From Cellvibrionaceae bacterium (GTDB lineage: Bacteria; Pseudomonadota; Gammaproteobacteria; Pseudomonadales; Cellvibrionaceae), in assembly GCA_021151695.1 (NCBI GenBank), contig JAGKWU010000005.1, positions 186,001 through 250,000 on the forward strand: a stretch of 64,000 bases of DNA. The letters are read 5' to 3'. Position 1 is the stretch's first letter. Each line of letters begins with the position of its first letter. The position numbers were made by a program, and so were the translations under genes. The notes under the pieces are model-generated. The model made no database searches. It was given only the letters and a program-made list of their open reading frames with translations, and had not been told where the DNA came from. Of this stretch, positions 25,163 to 33,844 are shown one piece after another.

Positions 25163-27808
25163 TTATACCTGGCCCTGGGCAGGCAATGGCTTGAGCACGC
25201 CCCAAAACGCCGGAATGGCCAGGAGGTAGGCTGCGCCGGCAGATACCAATACTGCCGTAAGGCCAAAAGAGGTGGCGATGATAGGTACCAAAGCTGCGCC
25301 TATCACGGAGAAGCAACCGTTAACGCCCCAGGCCCAGAGGAACATATGGTGCTTTTCCAGGCGTGTGAGTGTGCTCATGCCGGTGGCCATGGGGAAGCCC
25401 ATCAGGAAGGCCGGTGGTGCGATCAACAAGAAGCAGCAAACCAGGCGCAAGCTGTAAGTCATTCCGCCAATCACATCAAGAATCGGGTCGAGGATAAGGC
25501 TGTAGCCGATCAGCAAGCCGCCAATAACCAGGAATATTTTCGGCATCAGCTTGGGGGCGCGATTGAGGAAGCGCTCCGACATAAAGCTGCCAATCCCGGA
25601 AAACACCAACATGCCAGTGATCAAAATAGAAGCCGAAACGGTAGCGTTGGACAATGCCTCAATAAAATGCGCAATCAATCCTACTTCGACCGTAATGTAA
25701 CCAAATCCCAGGCAGGCGAAATACAGGATGGTTTGGCGTTTGCCCGGGTAGCGGCTGAACAGTGTGCGCCAGCCGAAAATGACGGGAATTGAAATCAGCA
25801 CCAGACCGGCAATGCACGCGATGATCAGCGTGGCCCAGATCAACAGATAGCCCCACTCATCCTGGAAGAGTGGTAAACGGTCAGTTATTTTAGGCAGATC
25901 GCTCGGGTGTACATAAGCCGCAAAGTAGGGGCGGTTGTTGCTGAGCGGGCGCACATCAAACAGGTAGCGATCGTCGAAGGTTTTCCAGTCGTCTTTGATC
26001 AAGGCTTGCCAGGCGAGGCGGCTCAAATCTGTCGCTGGTACGGTGGTTTCACCGCTGCTTTCTGCGGAGGACTCCGTATTTTGCGTTGCGCTATTTTGAT
26101 CGGTTACTTGCACTTCACCGTTGCCGAAGATGGATTCGTGGAAATCTTTGAATACGTGATCTGTCTTGGCAACGTCAACCGCTATACCGGGCGAATAAAT
26201 TTCGTCGAATGACATGGAGGAAGTGTGTTCGCGCAGCTTGGTTAATTCCGCATCGCTGAATCCACCGTGTTTGAACAGCACTGTCACCGTAGACAGATAG
26301 CTGCCGCTGACAAAAAAGCTTTTGGCGATATCCGGCTCACCGGCAGCGCGGGCGGCCGCGGCCATAGTGGCGTAGAGCTTGAGGATGGACTTGGGCGGTT
26401 CTTCTTTATTCCACAGGGTGACTGACAACACACCGCCCGCATTGAGCGCTTTTATGTAGTGCTCAAATGCCTGCTGGCTGTAGGCAAATTTTTCTACGAT
26501 GGAGAAACCACCGGGGTTGGATAAACCGGCGGAATCCGCCAGGCTCAGGTCGATAATGTCATAGCGCTCGCTGGTGTGGCTCAGGTAGAGGCGACCGTCA
26601 TAGTCGATCACTTTAACGCGCGGGTTGTGCAGTATGTCGCCGGTAAAATCTTTGAGTACCTGGCTCTCGCGGAAGGCCTGCAGCAGAGCAGGGTTGGATT
26701 CAGCCACTGTCACACTGGGGGCGTCGCTGTTGAGCGCTACCATGGTGGAGATGCCACCACCGAACTGCACGACAAAAGTCTTGGGCTGCTGTTTGATCAG
26801 ATAGGGATAGATCATCGGCAGGTAATGGAAATAGGCGGTCTGCTCCGGCGGCAGGTTGCGCATAATGCCTATGGGGCCGTCGCCATCAATATAGAGGCCG
26901 AGATAGGCATTCTCGGGCATGGTTTCCAGGTTGAGCGACGCGTTATCCGACAGGCCGGGCGCAAAGTGCAGATAAGAGCTGCTGTAGACCTCCATAAAGC
27001 CAAAAGGCGATATATTTTGGTAAACCTGTTTGCTGTCTGGAAATTTGCGCGCGTAGGACACGCCTTTGTAATCAGATACGGCCAACTTGGTAAGTTGCGC
27101 TGGTGGTTGCAGTTGCGCAAAAGCCGAAACACCTGCCACCAAAGCCATGGCAATGGCAGTTTTGGGGCGACGCAAGCCGCAAAACCAGAATACGCCACCC
27201 ACTCCCGCCAGGGCGACTGGCACCAGCAAGAGGTTTTCCGGGCGCAGTAAAAAGAGTGCGCCCAGTGTTAATAAGCCGCACAGGCCTGAGCCTAGCAAGT
27301 CTGCAAAATACACCCGGCCAAACACGGCGTGGGCGCGCAGGAAGATGGTGCCGAGGAAGAAACTGCCTGCCAGGAAAGGCAGCAGGTAGAGCGCAAAGTT
27401 GGCGAAGAGTCGCCACTTTTGCATGCTGTCTGAAACCAGGAAAATCGGGTTGAAGGGTAGCTGTTGCGCCGCGAGGTTGGCGATCACCACCAGCGGCGCA
27501 AAGCTGAAAAGCGACAGGGCAATGACCATAAACCAGCGGCGCTCAAACCAGGGTTTGGCTACACACATGATGGCGCTGGTGAGACCAAAGCCAAGCATGG
27601 CCATGCTCACCACCAGCGAGCCAAAATGTGCCCAACTGCCCACCGAAAAGATCCGCATGATGGCGATCTGCAGGGCGATCACCGCCCCTGCAACACAGCC
27701 GACGGCAAGATAGCTCATCAGCTGGCGCGCTCCCCTCTGTTCCCACTCGTGGTGGGTTGTTGTTTGTGATTCGAGGTGGAACGCGGCTATTTCGGGAGTT
27801 TCTGTCAC
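25163..27808 (-). CDS. Membrane-embedded spermidine-synthase-like protein
   Basis: 881 residues in three parts: about six membrane segments (35-240), a Rossmann-type domain resembling polyamine aminopropyltransferases (about 330-480, with FVVQFGGGISTMVAL, TVAESNPALL and RYDIIDLSLADS), then about seven more membrane segments (about 630-870). A low-complexity Ser/Thr-rich linker lies near residue 575. True spermidine synthases have a conserved GGGDG and an aspartate for the amine; here the glycine loop reads GGGIS, so classic activity is doubtful. Its ATG overlaps the stop of the upstream methyltransferase by 4 nt. Such fused proteins are widespread but uncharacterised. The product is unknown. 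Confidence 0.8.
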   Translation of the reverse strand: MTETPEIAAFHLESQTTTHHEWEQRGARQLMSYLAVGCVAGAVIALQIAIMRIFSVGSWAHFGSLVVSMAMLGFGLTSAIMCVAKPWFERRWFMVIALSLFSFAPLVVIANLAAQQLPFNPIFLVSDSMQKWRLFANFALYLLPFLAGSFFLGTIFLRAHAVFGRVYFADLLGSGLCGLLTLGALFLLRPENLLLVPVALAGVGGVFWFCGLRRPKTAIAMALVAGVSAFAQLQPPAQLTKLAVSDYKGVSYARKFPDSKQVYQNISPFGFMEVYSSSYLHFAPGLSDNASLNLETMPENAYLGLYIDGDGPIGIMRNLPPEQTAYFHYLPMIYPYLIKQQPKTFVVQFGGGISTMVALNSDAPSVTVAESNPALLQAFRESQVLKDFTGDILHNPRVKVIDYDGRLYLSHTSERYDIIDLSLADSAGLSNPGGFSIVEKFAYSQQAFEHYIKALNAGGVLSVTLWNKEEPPKSILKLYATMAAAARAAGEPDIAKSFFVSGSYLSTVTVLFKHGGFSDAELTKLREHTSSMSFDEIYSPGIAVDVAKTDHVFKDFHESIFGNGEVQVTDQNSATQNTESSAESSGETTVPATDLSRLAWQALIKDDWKTFDDRYLFDVRPLSNNRPYFAAYVHPSDLPKITDRLPLFQDEWGYLLIWATLIIACIAGLVLISIPVIFGWRTLFSRYPGKRQTILYFACLGFGYITVEVGLIAHFIEALSNATVSASILITGMLVFSGIGSFMSERFLNRAPKLMPKIFLVIGGLLIGYSLILDPILDVIGGMTYSLRLVCCFLLIAPPAFLMGFPMATGMSTLTRLEKHHMFLWAWGVNGCFSVIGAALVPIIATSFGLTAVLVSAGAAYLLAIPAFWGVLKPLPAQGQV

Positions 27809-28674
27809 TTGTTATGGGATCCTACGATTGCATCGCCTTCCAGCTTGGTGAAAGGTACAAAGGGTACAACACGGCCGTTGTAAATATCGGAACGGCTGAT
27901 TTTCACGGTGCCATCAGGGTTGGCTTCCTTGATGATCTTAAGTACGTGCTGGGCGCCTGGTGGACCAACGGGGATTACCATCATGCCGCCGGTTTTCAGC
28001 TGCTTGAGCAGCGCTGGTGGAATGTGGTCGATACCACAGGTTACGATGATCTTGTCAAAAGGCGCGGCTTCTTCCCAGCCGTAGTAACCGTCAGCTTGCT
28101 TGGTGTTGACGTTTTTGTATTCGCTGTAACCCTTGGCAATGATGCCGTCATAGACACCGCGAGTGCGCTCGGCCAGTGGCTTGATAATCTCGATGGTCCA
28201 CACCTTGTCGGTGATATGGCCGAGGATCGACGATTGATAGCCGGAGCCGGTACCGATTTCCAGTACCTTGTCGCCCTTTTGGATATCCAGCACGCTGGTC
28301 ATGCGGCTCACGGCGTGGGGGCCGGAGATAGTCACGCCGAAGCCAATATCCAAAAACGCATCGTCATAGGTGTGGGCAAGGGAGATTTTGCGTACAAACT
28401 CTTCGCGCGGGGTCATCAAAAATGCGCGCTTGGTTTGGTCGTTGGTCAGGTCTCCGCGCTGGATCAGCGCCTGGTAGCGATCCCAGCGTTGGCCGAGGAA
28501 TTTTCGATCTTCGCCGCGGTTGGTGGCCATCCAGTTTACAAAGGATTCCTTGCTATCGGTTGGCGGAGCCATATCGTAGCTAAAAGGTTGAGGAACTGCT
28601 GCAGATAAACTCAATGGGGCGAGCAGACCGGCGACAGCAAGCGCCTGGGTCATTAGCTTGATAGCGTATTTCAA
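27805..28674 (-). CDS. Exported protein-L-isoaspartate methyltransferase homologue
   Basis: 289 residues. The start is TTG at 28672-28674, with AAGGAAG 6 nt upstream, giving a signal peptide ending near LSLSAAVPQ. The body has the PCMT fold: TISGPHAVSRM (the substrate-gate region; ISxPhxva in classical enzymes), SAM motif I VLEIGTGSGYQSSIL, the following acidic motif WTIEIIKPLA, and DKIIVTCGIDHIPPALLKQL. Classical Pcm repairs L-isoaspartate in the cytoplasm with S-adenosylmethionine, which is not expected in the periplasm, so an exported form is odd. It overlaps the membrane spermidine-synthase-like gene by 4 nt (ATGA), and both belong to one operon. Confidence 0.82.
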   Translation of the reverse strand: MKYAIKLMTQALAVAGLLAPLSLSAAVPQPFSYDMAPPTDSKESFVNWMATNRGEDRKFLGQRWDRYQALIQRGDLTNDQTKRAFLMTPREEFVRKISLAHTYDDAFLDIGFGVTISGPHAVSRMTSVLDIQKGDKVLEIGTGSGYQSSILGHITDKVWTIEIIKPLAERTRGVYDGIIAKGYSEYKNVNTKQADGYYGWEEAAPFDKIIVTCGIDHIPPALLKQLKTGGMMVIPVGPPGAQHVLKIIKEANPDGTVKISRSDIYNGRVVPFVPFTKLEGDAIVGSHNK

Positions 28675-28824
28675 GGGACTTCCTTTACAGATCAGAATCT
28701 AATTGGGCTTGGAAATGTGGTGTTGGGGTGCGCCGGAGACCGGCAAAAACCGGCGGCGATTCTAGCATGGCGACTGCGCGCTAGATACTGGCTGAAGCGC
28801 CCCCATGCGACAGACGGAAGATAT

Positions 28825-28854
28825 AAAAAAACCGCTGGTAAACAGCGGTTTTTT
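28825..28854 (-). terminator. Terminator of the cysI-DUF934 operon
   Basis: AAAAAACCGCTG / CAGCGGTTTTTT around GTAAA. It is symmetric and lies just past the DUF934 stop codon. It also insulates the downstream methyltransferase operon. Confidence 0.88.
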
Positions 28855-28859
28855 CGGTA

Positions 28860-29363
28860 TCAGGCGCGGCGTCTGAACAGCGGCAATGGCTGGTCGACAG
28901 AAGCCTGGTAGTACTCATTAAAATCATCCAGAGATTTGAGCGCTACTTCCAGATTTGTTTCGGGATTGGCAAAGGCAAATGCGTTCACACCGCAGCGGCG
29001 TAGGTAGCACAGTTGGTCGCGGATAAAGTTGCCTACAGCGCGCAGTTCACCTGTAAAACCGTAGCGCTCGCGCAGGATGCGCGCCGTAGAAAAGCTGCGG
29101 CCATCCATAAAACCGGGGAAGTTAACGCCAATTACCGGGAAGCGGTTGGCTTCTTCGCCAATGTCTTCGGCAACGTCATCGCTGTCCAGCCAAACACCTA
29201 CATCAGTGCGGCTTTGTAGTTGGTCTTTCTGCGCTTGCCATACGGATAAGGGCACAATCACCTGGCCAGCGGGCACTTCTATTGCAGCGGCTTCGCCTTC
29301 TGGTTTGGCCAGCAGGGTCCAGGTGTTGTCGACTATAGCGCCGTCTTTAATTAGCTTTGGCAT
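28860..29363 (-). CDS. DUF934 protein, sulfite-reductase partner
   Basis: 167 residues from the ATG at 29363, preceded by GGAGAG; an upstream in-frame ATG at 29390 lies further inside cysI and lacks such a site. Characteristic segments are FPVIGVNFPGFMDGRSFS, then RERYGFTGELRAVGNFIRDQ and YLRRCGVNAFAF. DUF934 proteins always accompany the cysI-type sulfite reductase in Pseudomonas and relatives and are thought to help electron delivery or assembly, without firm proof. The start overlaps the end of cysI by 17 nt, so translation is probably coupled. Confidence 0.88.
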   Translation of the reverse strand: MPKLIKDGAIVDNTWTLLAKPEGEAAAIEVPAGQVIVPLSVWQAQKDQLQSRTDVGVWLDSDDVAEDIGEEANRFPVIGVNFPGFMDGRSFSTARILRERYGFTGELRAVGNFIRDQLCYLRRCGVNAFAFANPETNLEVALKSLDDFNEYYQASVDQPLPLFRRRA

Positions 29364-31011
29364 AGACTCTCTCCTTAAAGGGAGTTGCACCTATACGGCG
29401 ATAGGTATCGATAAACAATTCTTCGTCGGTACGGTTTTCCACGTACACGTCCACCAGCTTCTGGATCACTTGCGGCATTACTTCAGCACCGAAAGAGGGG
29501 CCAAGTACGTCGCCCAAGGAGGCGTCATTGCTGGCGCTACCGCCGAGCTGTACCTGGTAGAACTCTTTACCAGCTTTATCTACACCGAGGATGCCGATAT
29601 GGCCCACGTGGTGGTGGCCGCAAGCGTTCATACAGCCGGAGATATTCAGGTCGATATCGCCCAGGTCGTAAACGTAATCCAGATCGTCGAACTGGCGTTG
29701 GATGGCTTCGGCGATAGGGATGGACTTGGCGTTGGCCAATGAGCAGAAGTCACCGCCGGGGCAGCAGATGATGTCGGTGATGGTGCCAATGTTTGGCGTT
29801 GCAAAGCCGGCCACCTTGGCTTTTTGCCAGAGGGCGAACAATTCGGTTTTCTTCACATCCGCTAATACGATGTTTTGTTCGTGGGTGGTGCGCGCTTCGC
29901 TGAAGCTGAATTCATCGGCCAGGTCTGCGATGACTTCAAGCTGACTGTCAGTTACATCGCCAGGGGCAACGCCGGTGGGCTTGAGTGACAGGGTTACCGC
30001 AGCGTAACCGGGGATCTTGTGCTGGCGCACGTTGCGTTGCAGCCACTTGCTGAAAGCGACGCTGTCAGCGGCTTGCGCATCCACAGTCGCTTGCGCGGCG
30101 GTGTTGTCGATGGTTTCGTAAGCTGGCGCGGTAAAGAAGCTCTTGGCGCGTTCGATTTCGTCGCTGGTCAGTTTGCTGTAGCCGTTTTTGAAGGTTTCCC
30201 ATTCGGCTTCCACTTTCTGGGCGAAAACTTCAGGCGTTACAGCGCGCACCAGGATCTTGATACGGGCTTTGTACTTGTTGTCGCGACGGCCGGACAGGTT
30301 GTACACGCGCAGGATTGCATCCAGGTAAGACAGCAGGTCTTCCTCTGGCAGGAACTCGCGGATCACGCTGCCGATCACTGGCGTACGGCCCAAGCCGCCA
30401 CCTACATAAACTTTAAAGCCCACTTCGCCGCTGTCTTTCAGCACAATTTGCAGGCCGATATCGTGTACTTGCACGGCGGCGCGGTCTTGCTCGGAACCGG
30501 TCACGGCAATCTTGAACTTGCGTGGCAGGAAGGCGAATTCGGGGTGGAAGCTTGACCACTGGCGAATGATTTCGCAGTAGGGGCGCGGATCGACGATTTC
30601 ATCGACTGAGGTGCCGGCAAACTGGTCGGAGGTGGTATTGCGGATACAGTTACCGCTGGACTGGGTGCCGTGCATGCCGACATCGGCCAGCTCGGACAGA
30701 ATGTCCGGGACTTCGGTCAGGTCTGGCCAGTTGTATTGGATATTTTGACGGGTACTGACGTGGCAATAGCCTTTGTCATAGTGGCGGGCAATATGGGCCA
30801 GCTTGCGGATCTGGGTGCTGTTGATCATGCCGTAGGGCACATTGATACGCAGCATGGGTGCCAAGCGCTGGACATAAAGGCCGTTTTGCAAACGCAGCGG
30901 CAGGAACTGTTCAGCGGGAAGTTCACCGGCCAAAAAGCGCTCGGTCTGGTCGCGGAACTGGGCCACGCGCTGGCGCAGAATGCGGTTGTCGTACTCGTCG
31001 TAGATATACAT
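29347..31011 (-). CDS. cysI: Sulfite reductase hemoprotein (assimilatory nitrite/sulfite reductase family)
   Basis: 554 residues with the duplicated ferredoxin-like and siroheme-binding domains. The [4Fe-4S]/siroheme ligands are in DIICCPGGDFCSLAN and ISGCMNACGHHHVG. The N-terminal substrate-side motif includes GYCHVSTRQNIQYNW, and GNCIRNTTSDQFAG is also conserved. It reduces sulfite to sulfide with six electrons for cysteine synthesis. Together with the DUF934 gene it matches the Pseudomonas-type cysI arrangement. The ATG at 31011 has only a weak ribosome binding site. Confidence 0.92.
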   Translation of the reverse strand: MYIYDEYDNRILRQRVAQFRDQTERFLAGELPAEQFLPLRLQNGLYVQRLAPMLRINVPYGMINSTQIRKLAHIARHYDKGYCHVSTRQNIQYNWPDLTEVPDILSELADVGMHGTQSSGNCIRNTTSDQFAGTSVDEIVDPRPYCEIIRQWSSFHPEFAFLPRKFKIAVTGSEQDRAAVQVHDIGLQIVLKDSGEVGFKVYVGGGLGRTPVIGSVIREFLPEEDLLSYLDAILRVYNLSGRRDNKYKARIKILVRAVTPEVFAQKVEAEWETFKNGYSKLTSDEIERAKSFFTAPAYETIDNTAAQATVDAQAADSVAFSKWLQRNVRQHKIPGYAAVTLSLKPTGVAPGDVTDSQLEVIADLADEFSFSEARTTHEQNIVLADVKKTELFALWQKAKVAGFATPNIGTITDIICCPGGDFCSLANAKSIPIAEAIQRQFDDLDYVYDLGDIDLNISGCMNACGHHHVGHIGILGVDKAGKEFYQVQLGGSASNDASLGDVLGPSFGAEVMPQVIQKLVDVYVENRTDEELFIDTYRRIGATPFKERVYAKAN

Positions 31012-31350
31012 AGGTGTGGAATACCCTGGAGCAGCAAGTTAGGGCCTAAGCCGTTGACCTGTTAGGGTCTAAGCCTGCGGCCTAAATGAGAGCCAATATC
31101 AGCTAAAAATTGAGGCGCGAATCATACACTAATCAGCGCCTGATCGCGAGCAAAACGCGCTGCGAACAGTCTACCAAAAGCGCGGCCATCCTAAGGCTTT
31201 GACCGGATGAATGGAATGAATGTTTAGTGCTAAGTTAGTGACTTTTGGTTATAGGTTTTCAGCCGCTGCTGCGCTGGTAAAAACGCGCTTTTCTGAGACT
31301 GTTAAAGCCTCGGCTGTTATAGTAACGGCCTTAATTTGCCGAGTATGTGT
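31012..31350. other. Divergent intergenic region cysI / pseudouridine synthase, with direct repeat
   Basis: No gene seen. It contains an imperfect direct repeat, GTTAGGGCCTAAGCC (31038-31052) and GTTAGGGTCTAAGCC (31061-31075), spaced 23 nt, 27 nt upstream of the cysI ATG. The two copies on the same DNA face could be binding sites for a regulator of sulfur assimilation; no match to a known site is claimed. Confidence 0.5.
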
Positions 31351-32022
31351 ATGACCGCTGTTGATGATCTGGCCGTGTTGCCGCCCTGCATGGATGAACT
31401 GAAAATCTTACATAGCGATGCCGCGTTTTTGATTGTCGATAAACCGACGCGCCTGCTCAGCGTCCCCGGTCGTCATCCGCTCAATCGCGATTCGGTTATC
31501 GCCCGCCTGGAAACTGAATTTCCCACCGCCGCCATAGTGCACCGTCTGGATTTTGATACTTCGGGCATTATGGTGGTTCCACTCGGCAAAGCGGCGCTTT
31601 CCCATGTCAGCAAACAATTCCAGGCTCGCACAGTGCGCAAAACTTACACGGCTGTGGTGAATGGGGTGCTTGCGCAAGACGAAGGCGTGATTGATTTGCC
31701 TATAGCCGCCGATATGGATAACCGCCCCAAATATAAAATCTGTTTTGCTACAGGCAAAAAATCGGTTACGGAATTCAAGGTGATTTCTCGTGATATGCAG
31801 GCAAATACTACTCGCCTTTTGCTGCATCCCGTCACCGGTCGTTCGCACCAGTTGCGTTTGCATATGCAGGCCATCGGTCACCCGATTTTAGGTTGCGAGT
31901 TTTACGCCGACGCAAAAGCGCTGGCAAAATCCTCGCGGTTGTTGTTACATGCCACCGAACTGGAATTTGATCATCCGCACACAGGAGCGCGCACCCAATG
32001 GAATTGCCAACCCAATTTTTAA
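31351..32022 (+). CDS. rluA: RluA-family pseudouridine synthase
   Basis: About 223 residues from ATG 31351 (31345 and 31390 are other possible ATGs; none has a strong ribosome binding site). The fold is marked by KPTRLLSVPGRHP, and the catalytic aspartate is in IVHRLDFDTSGIMV (HRLDxDTSG motif). HPVTGRSHQLRLHMQAIGHPI completes the family signature. It has no N-terminal S4 domain, as in E. coli RluA, which modifies U746 of 23S rRNA and U32 of several tRNAs; that specificity is inferred by family resemblance. The end overlaps the next gene by 25 nt. Confidence 0.88.
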   Translation: MTAVDDLAVLPPCMDELKILHSDAAFLIVDKPTRLLSVPGRHPLNRDSVIARLETEFPTAAIVHRLDFDTSGIMVVPLGKAALSHVSKQFQARTVRKTYTAVVNGVLAQDEGVIDLPIAADMDNRPKYKICFATGKKSVTEFKVISRDMQANTTRLLLHPVTGRSHQLRLHMQAIGHPILGCEFYADAKALAKSSRLLLHATELEFDHPHTGARTQWNCQPNF

Positions 32023-32609
32023 CCCTGCAAGAACAAGCAATTTTTCTCGCCCATAGCCAATACATAGATTGGCAAGACGAGCAAATACTTACTACCGCAA
32101 AACAACTTGCCAATAACACACGCAATCGCGAAGAGATTGCCAAACGCTGTTTTGAATTTGTGCGCGACCAGATCAAACACAGCGTGGATTTCCAAATGAA
32201 TCCCGTCACCTGCAAAGCGTCAGATGTACTCAAATATGGCACAGGCTACTGCTACGCCAAAAGCCATCTGCTCGCCGCACTGCTGCGCGCCAACGGCATA
32301 CCCGCAGGCCTCTGCTACCAGCGTTTGGCCGTGGACGAGCAACAATTTTGTTTGCATGGATTAAACGCGGTTTATCTTGAAGAGCACGGCTGGTACAAGA
32401 TAGACCCGCGCGGCAACAACGCCAAAGTCCAATCCGATTTTTGCCCACCGCTTGAGTCTCTCGCATTTATGGTAACGCGCGACGGCGAGGTGGATTTTGC
32501 AAATATCTATGCGGAACCGCTGCCGGTGGTGGTTAGTGTGTTAGAGGCGAGTAGTGGGTATTTGGAGGTGTTGAATAATTTACCGGATGGGTTTGAGAGT
32601 GAATATTAG
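31998..32609 (+). CDS. Transglutaminase-like cysteine protease-fold protein
   Basis: 203 residues with the Cys-His-Asp triad of the transglutaminase-like superfamily: GYCYAKSHLLAALLRANGIP (cysteine), LHGLNAVYL (histidine) and YKIDPRGNN (aspartate). No signal peptide is seen, so it should be cytoplasmic. Bacterial members are often peptidases or amidases; no substrate can be named. Its start lies 25 nt inside the pseudouridine synthase gene, so the two are translationally linked, an arrangement with no obvious functional reason. Confidence 0.82.
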   Translation: MELPTQFLTLQEQAIFLAHSQYIDWQDEQILTTAKQLANNTRNREEIAKRCFEFVRDQIKHSVDFQMNPVTCKASDVLKYGTGYCYAKSHLLAALLRANGIPAGLCYQRLAVDEQQFCLHGLNAVYLEEHGWYKIDPRGNNAKVQSDFCPPLESLAFMVTRDGEVDFANIYAEPLPVVVSVLEASSGYLEVLNNLPDGFESEY

Positions 32610-32644
32610 CACCGAAACGGGGCCCCTTATGAACTCCCCGAGCA

Positions 32645-32830
32645 TCGCAGTAAAATTGTTGGCAAACGCACAGGAGGTGCGTTTGAGTGACGTCGAGCCA
32701 TGGATGGCTCGTCGGAACGACAGCAATTTTGCGAGAAGCGCAGGATCAGGAGTGAGTCGGGGTGTCCTTTCTTTTGGTTACTTTTCGTTGGACAAGCAAC
32801 GAAAAGTGACTCGCCCAGCGGGGCGAAAAA
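32645..32830 (+). repeat. Foldable intergenic repeat element (MITE/REP-like)
   Basis: Non-coding stretch with nested inverted repeats. An outer pair TCGCAGTAAAATTG...CAATTTTGCGA (about 32645-32734) encloses two perfect hairpins, AAACGCAC-AGGAG-GTGCGTTT (32664-32684) and CGAGCCAT-GG-ATGGCTCG (32694-32711). Further on are a 14-bp stem, GTTACTTTTCGTTG/CAACGAAAAGTGAC (32777-32810), and CGCCC/GGGCG. The CTTTCTTTTGGTTACTTTTCG text resembles a dispersed intergenic repeat common in pseudomonads and relatives (from memory, unchecked). No transposase is present. Confidence 0.65.
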
Positions 32831-32904
32831 TGCTGCTCAAATAAAAAGCCATCCCTCGCTCCCAAGCTGGAGCTTGAATGAGAAAATTAGAGGAAGGAAT
32901 AACT

Positions 32905-33489
32905 ATGCGCATCATCCTCATGCGCCACGGAAAACCGGATTTGGCTGAATCAAAACCTCTGGCCTCCCACGAATTTCACCAATGGATCAACGCCTACAAT
33001 CATGCTCCGCTCTGCGAGCAATCCACCCCCAATGCAGAGGCGCAGCGTATTGCCAGCGAATGCGCATTGACCGTTTGCAGTCATCTGCGTCGTTCGCAGG
33101 AATCCGCGCGGCGATTAGGGCTTTCTGTTGCGCATAGCGGTGAAATCTTTCGCGAGATGGAAATGCCGCATGGCAAATTGCTTTTGCCAAAATTCTCCCC
33201 GGCGTTTTGGGCAATTTTATTTCGCTGTCTGTGGTTTATGGGATATACGCGCAACAGTGAATCTTTTTTCGCAGCGCGCAACCGGGCTGTAATTGCAGCG
33301 CAACAGTTACAGGAATTGGCACGGCAGCACCAGTCGGTAATTTTTGTTGGGCATGGATTATTTAATCGCTATGTTGCGAAAGAGTTGCGGCGCAACGGTT
33401 GGAGCGGATTGCGCAACCCGAGTCCGCGCTATTGGGAATATGGTGTTTATCAATTAAAGCAGGAGAAAAAGCATGACGGATTATTATGA
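32905..33489 (+). CDS. Histidine phosphatase (phosphoglycerate-mutase-like) family protein
   Basis: 194 residues from ATG 32905, which follows AGGAAGG; the earlier in-frame ATG at 32878 has none. The catalytic histidine is in the N-terminal MRHGK (the usual RHG motif), a second conserved arginine region is CSHLRRSQESARRLG, and the second catalytic histidine is in VIFVGHGLFNRYV. Substrate unknown. It may be cytoplasmic; the hydrophobic FWAILFRCLWFMG near residue 100 could contact the membrane. The 3' end overlaps the next gene by 17 nt. Confidence 0.82.
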   Translation: MRIILMRHGKPDLAESKPLASHEFHQWINAYNHAPLCEQSTPNAEAQRIASECALTVCSHLRRSQESARRLGLSVAHSGEIFREMEMPHGKLLLPKFSPAFWAILFRCLWFMGYTRNSESFFAARNRAVIAAQQLQELARQHQSVIFVGHGLFNRYVAKELRRNGWSGLRNPSPRYWEYGVYQLKQEKKHDGLL

Positions 33490-33844
33490 CTACGTGCAAG
33501 ACGCCGCAAATTATGAAGCCCTGAAAAATACGCGCGAAACGACGCGCGAGCTGGAGCGGCAAACCGGCGATATCGAATTGCGGTTGGTGGCGCTTGAGCA
33601 AAAACTGGCATACCTGACGCTGATCAATGAGGCGATGTTTGATTTATTGGGCGAGCAACTGCAATTGGGTGAAGCAGAATTGCTGGTGCGCATTGGTGAG
33701 GTGGCTGAGGCGCGCAAGCAACACGCAGACGCTAAATCAAGTTGCAGCAGTTGCGGTCGTCAAACGTTGTCGACCCGGCAGCGCTGTATGTATTGCGGTG
33801 GCAAATTATTGGGCGAGTCTGCTGCATCACTTTTTGCATTTTAA
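33473..33844 (+). CDS. Small coiled-coil/zinc-ribbon protein
   Basis: 123 residues with no recognised family. The N-terminal two-thirds is charged and probably helical/coiled-coil (residues 15-75). The C-terminus has a four-cysteine zinc-ribbon pattern, CSSCG...CMYCGGK, 15 residues apart. The start overlaps the histidine phosphatase gene by 17 nt, with AGGAGAA just upstream. The stop codon abuts the stop of the converging GGDEF-EAL gene with no base between them. Function unknown; nucleic-acid or protein binding is the usual role of such ribbons. Confidence 0.65.
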   Translation: MTDYYDYVQDAANYEALKNTRETTRELERQTGDIELRLVALEQKLAYLTLINEAMFDLLGEQLQLGEAELLVRIGEVAEARKQHADAKSSCSSCGRQTLSTRQRCMYCGGKLLGESAASLFAF

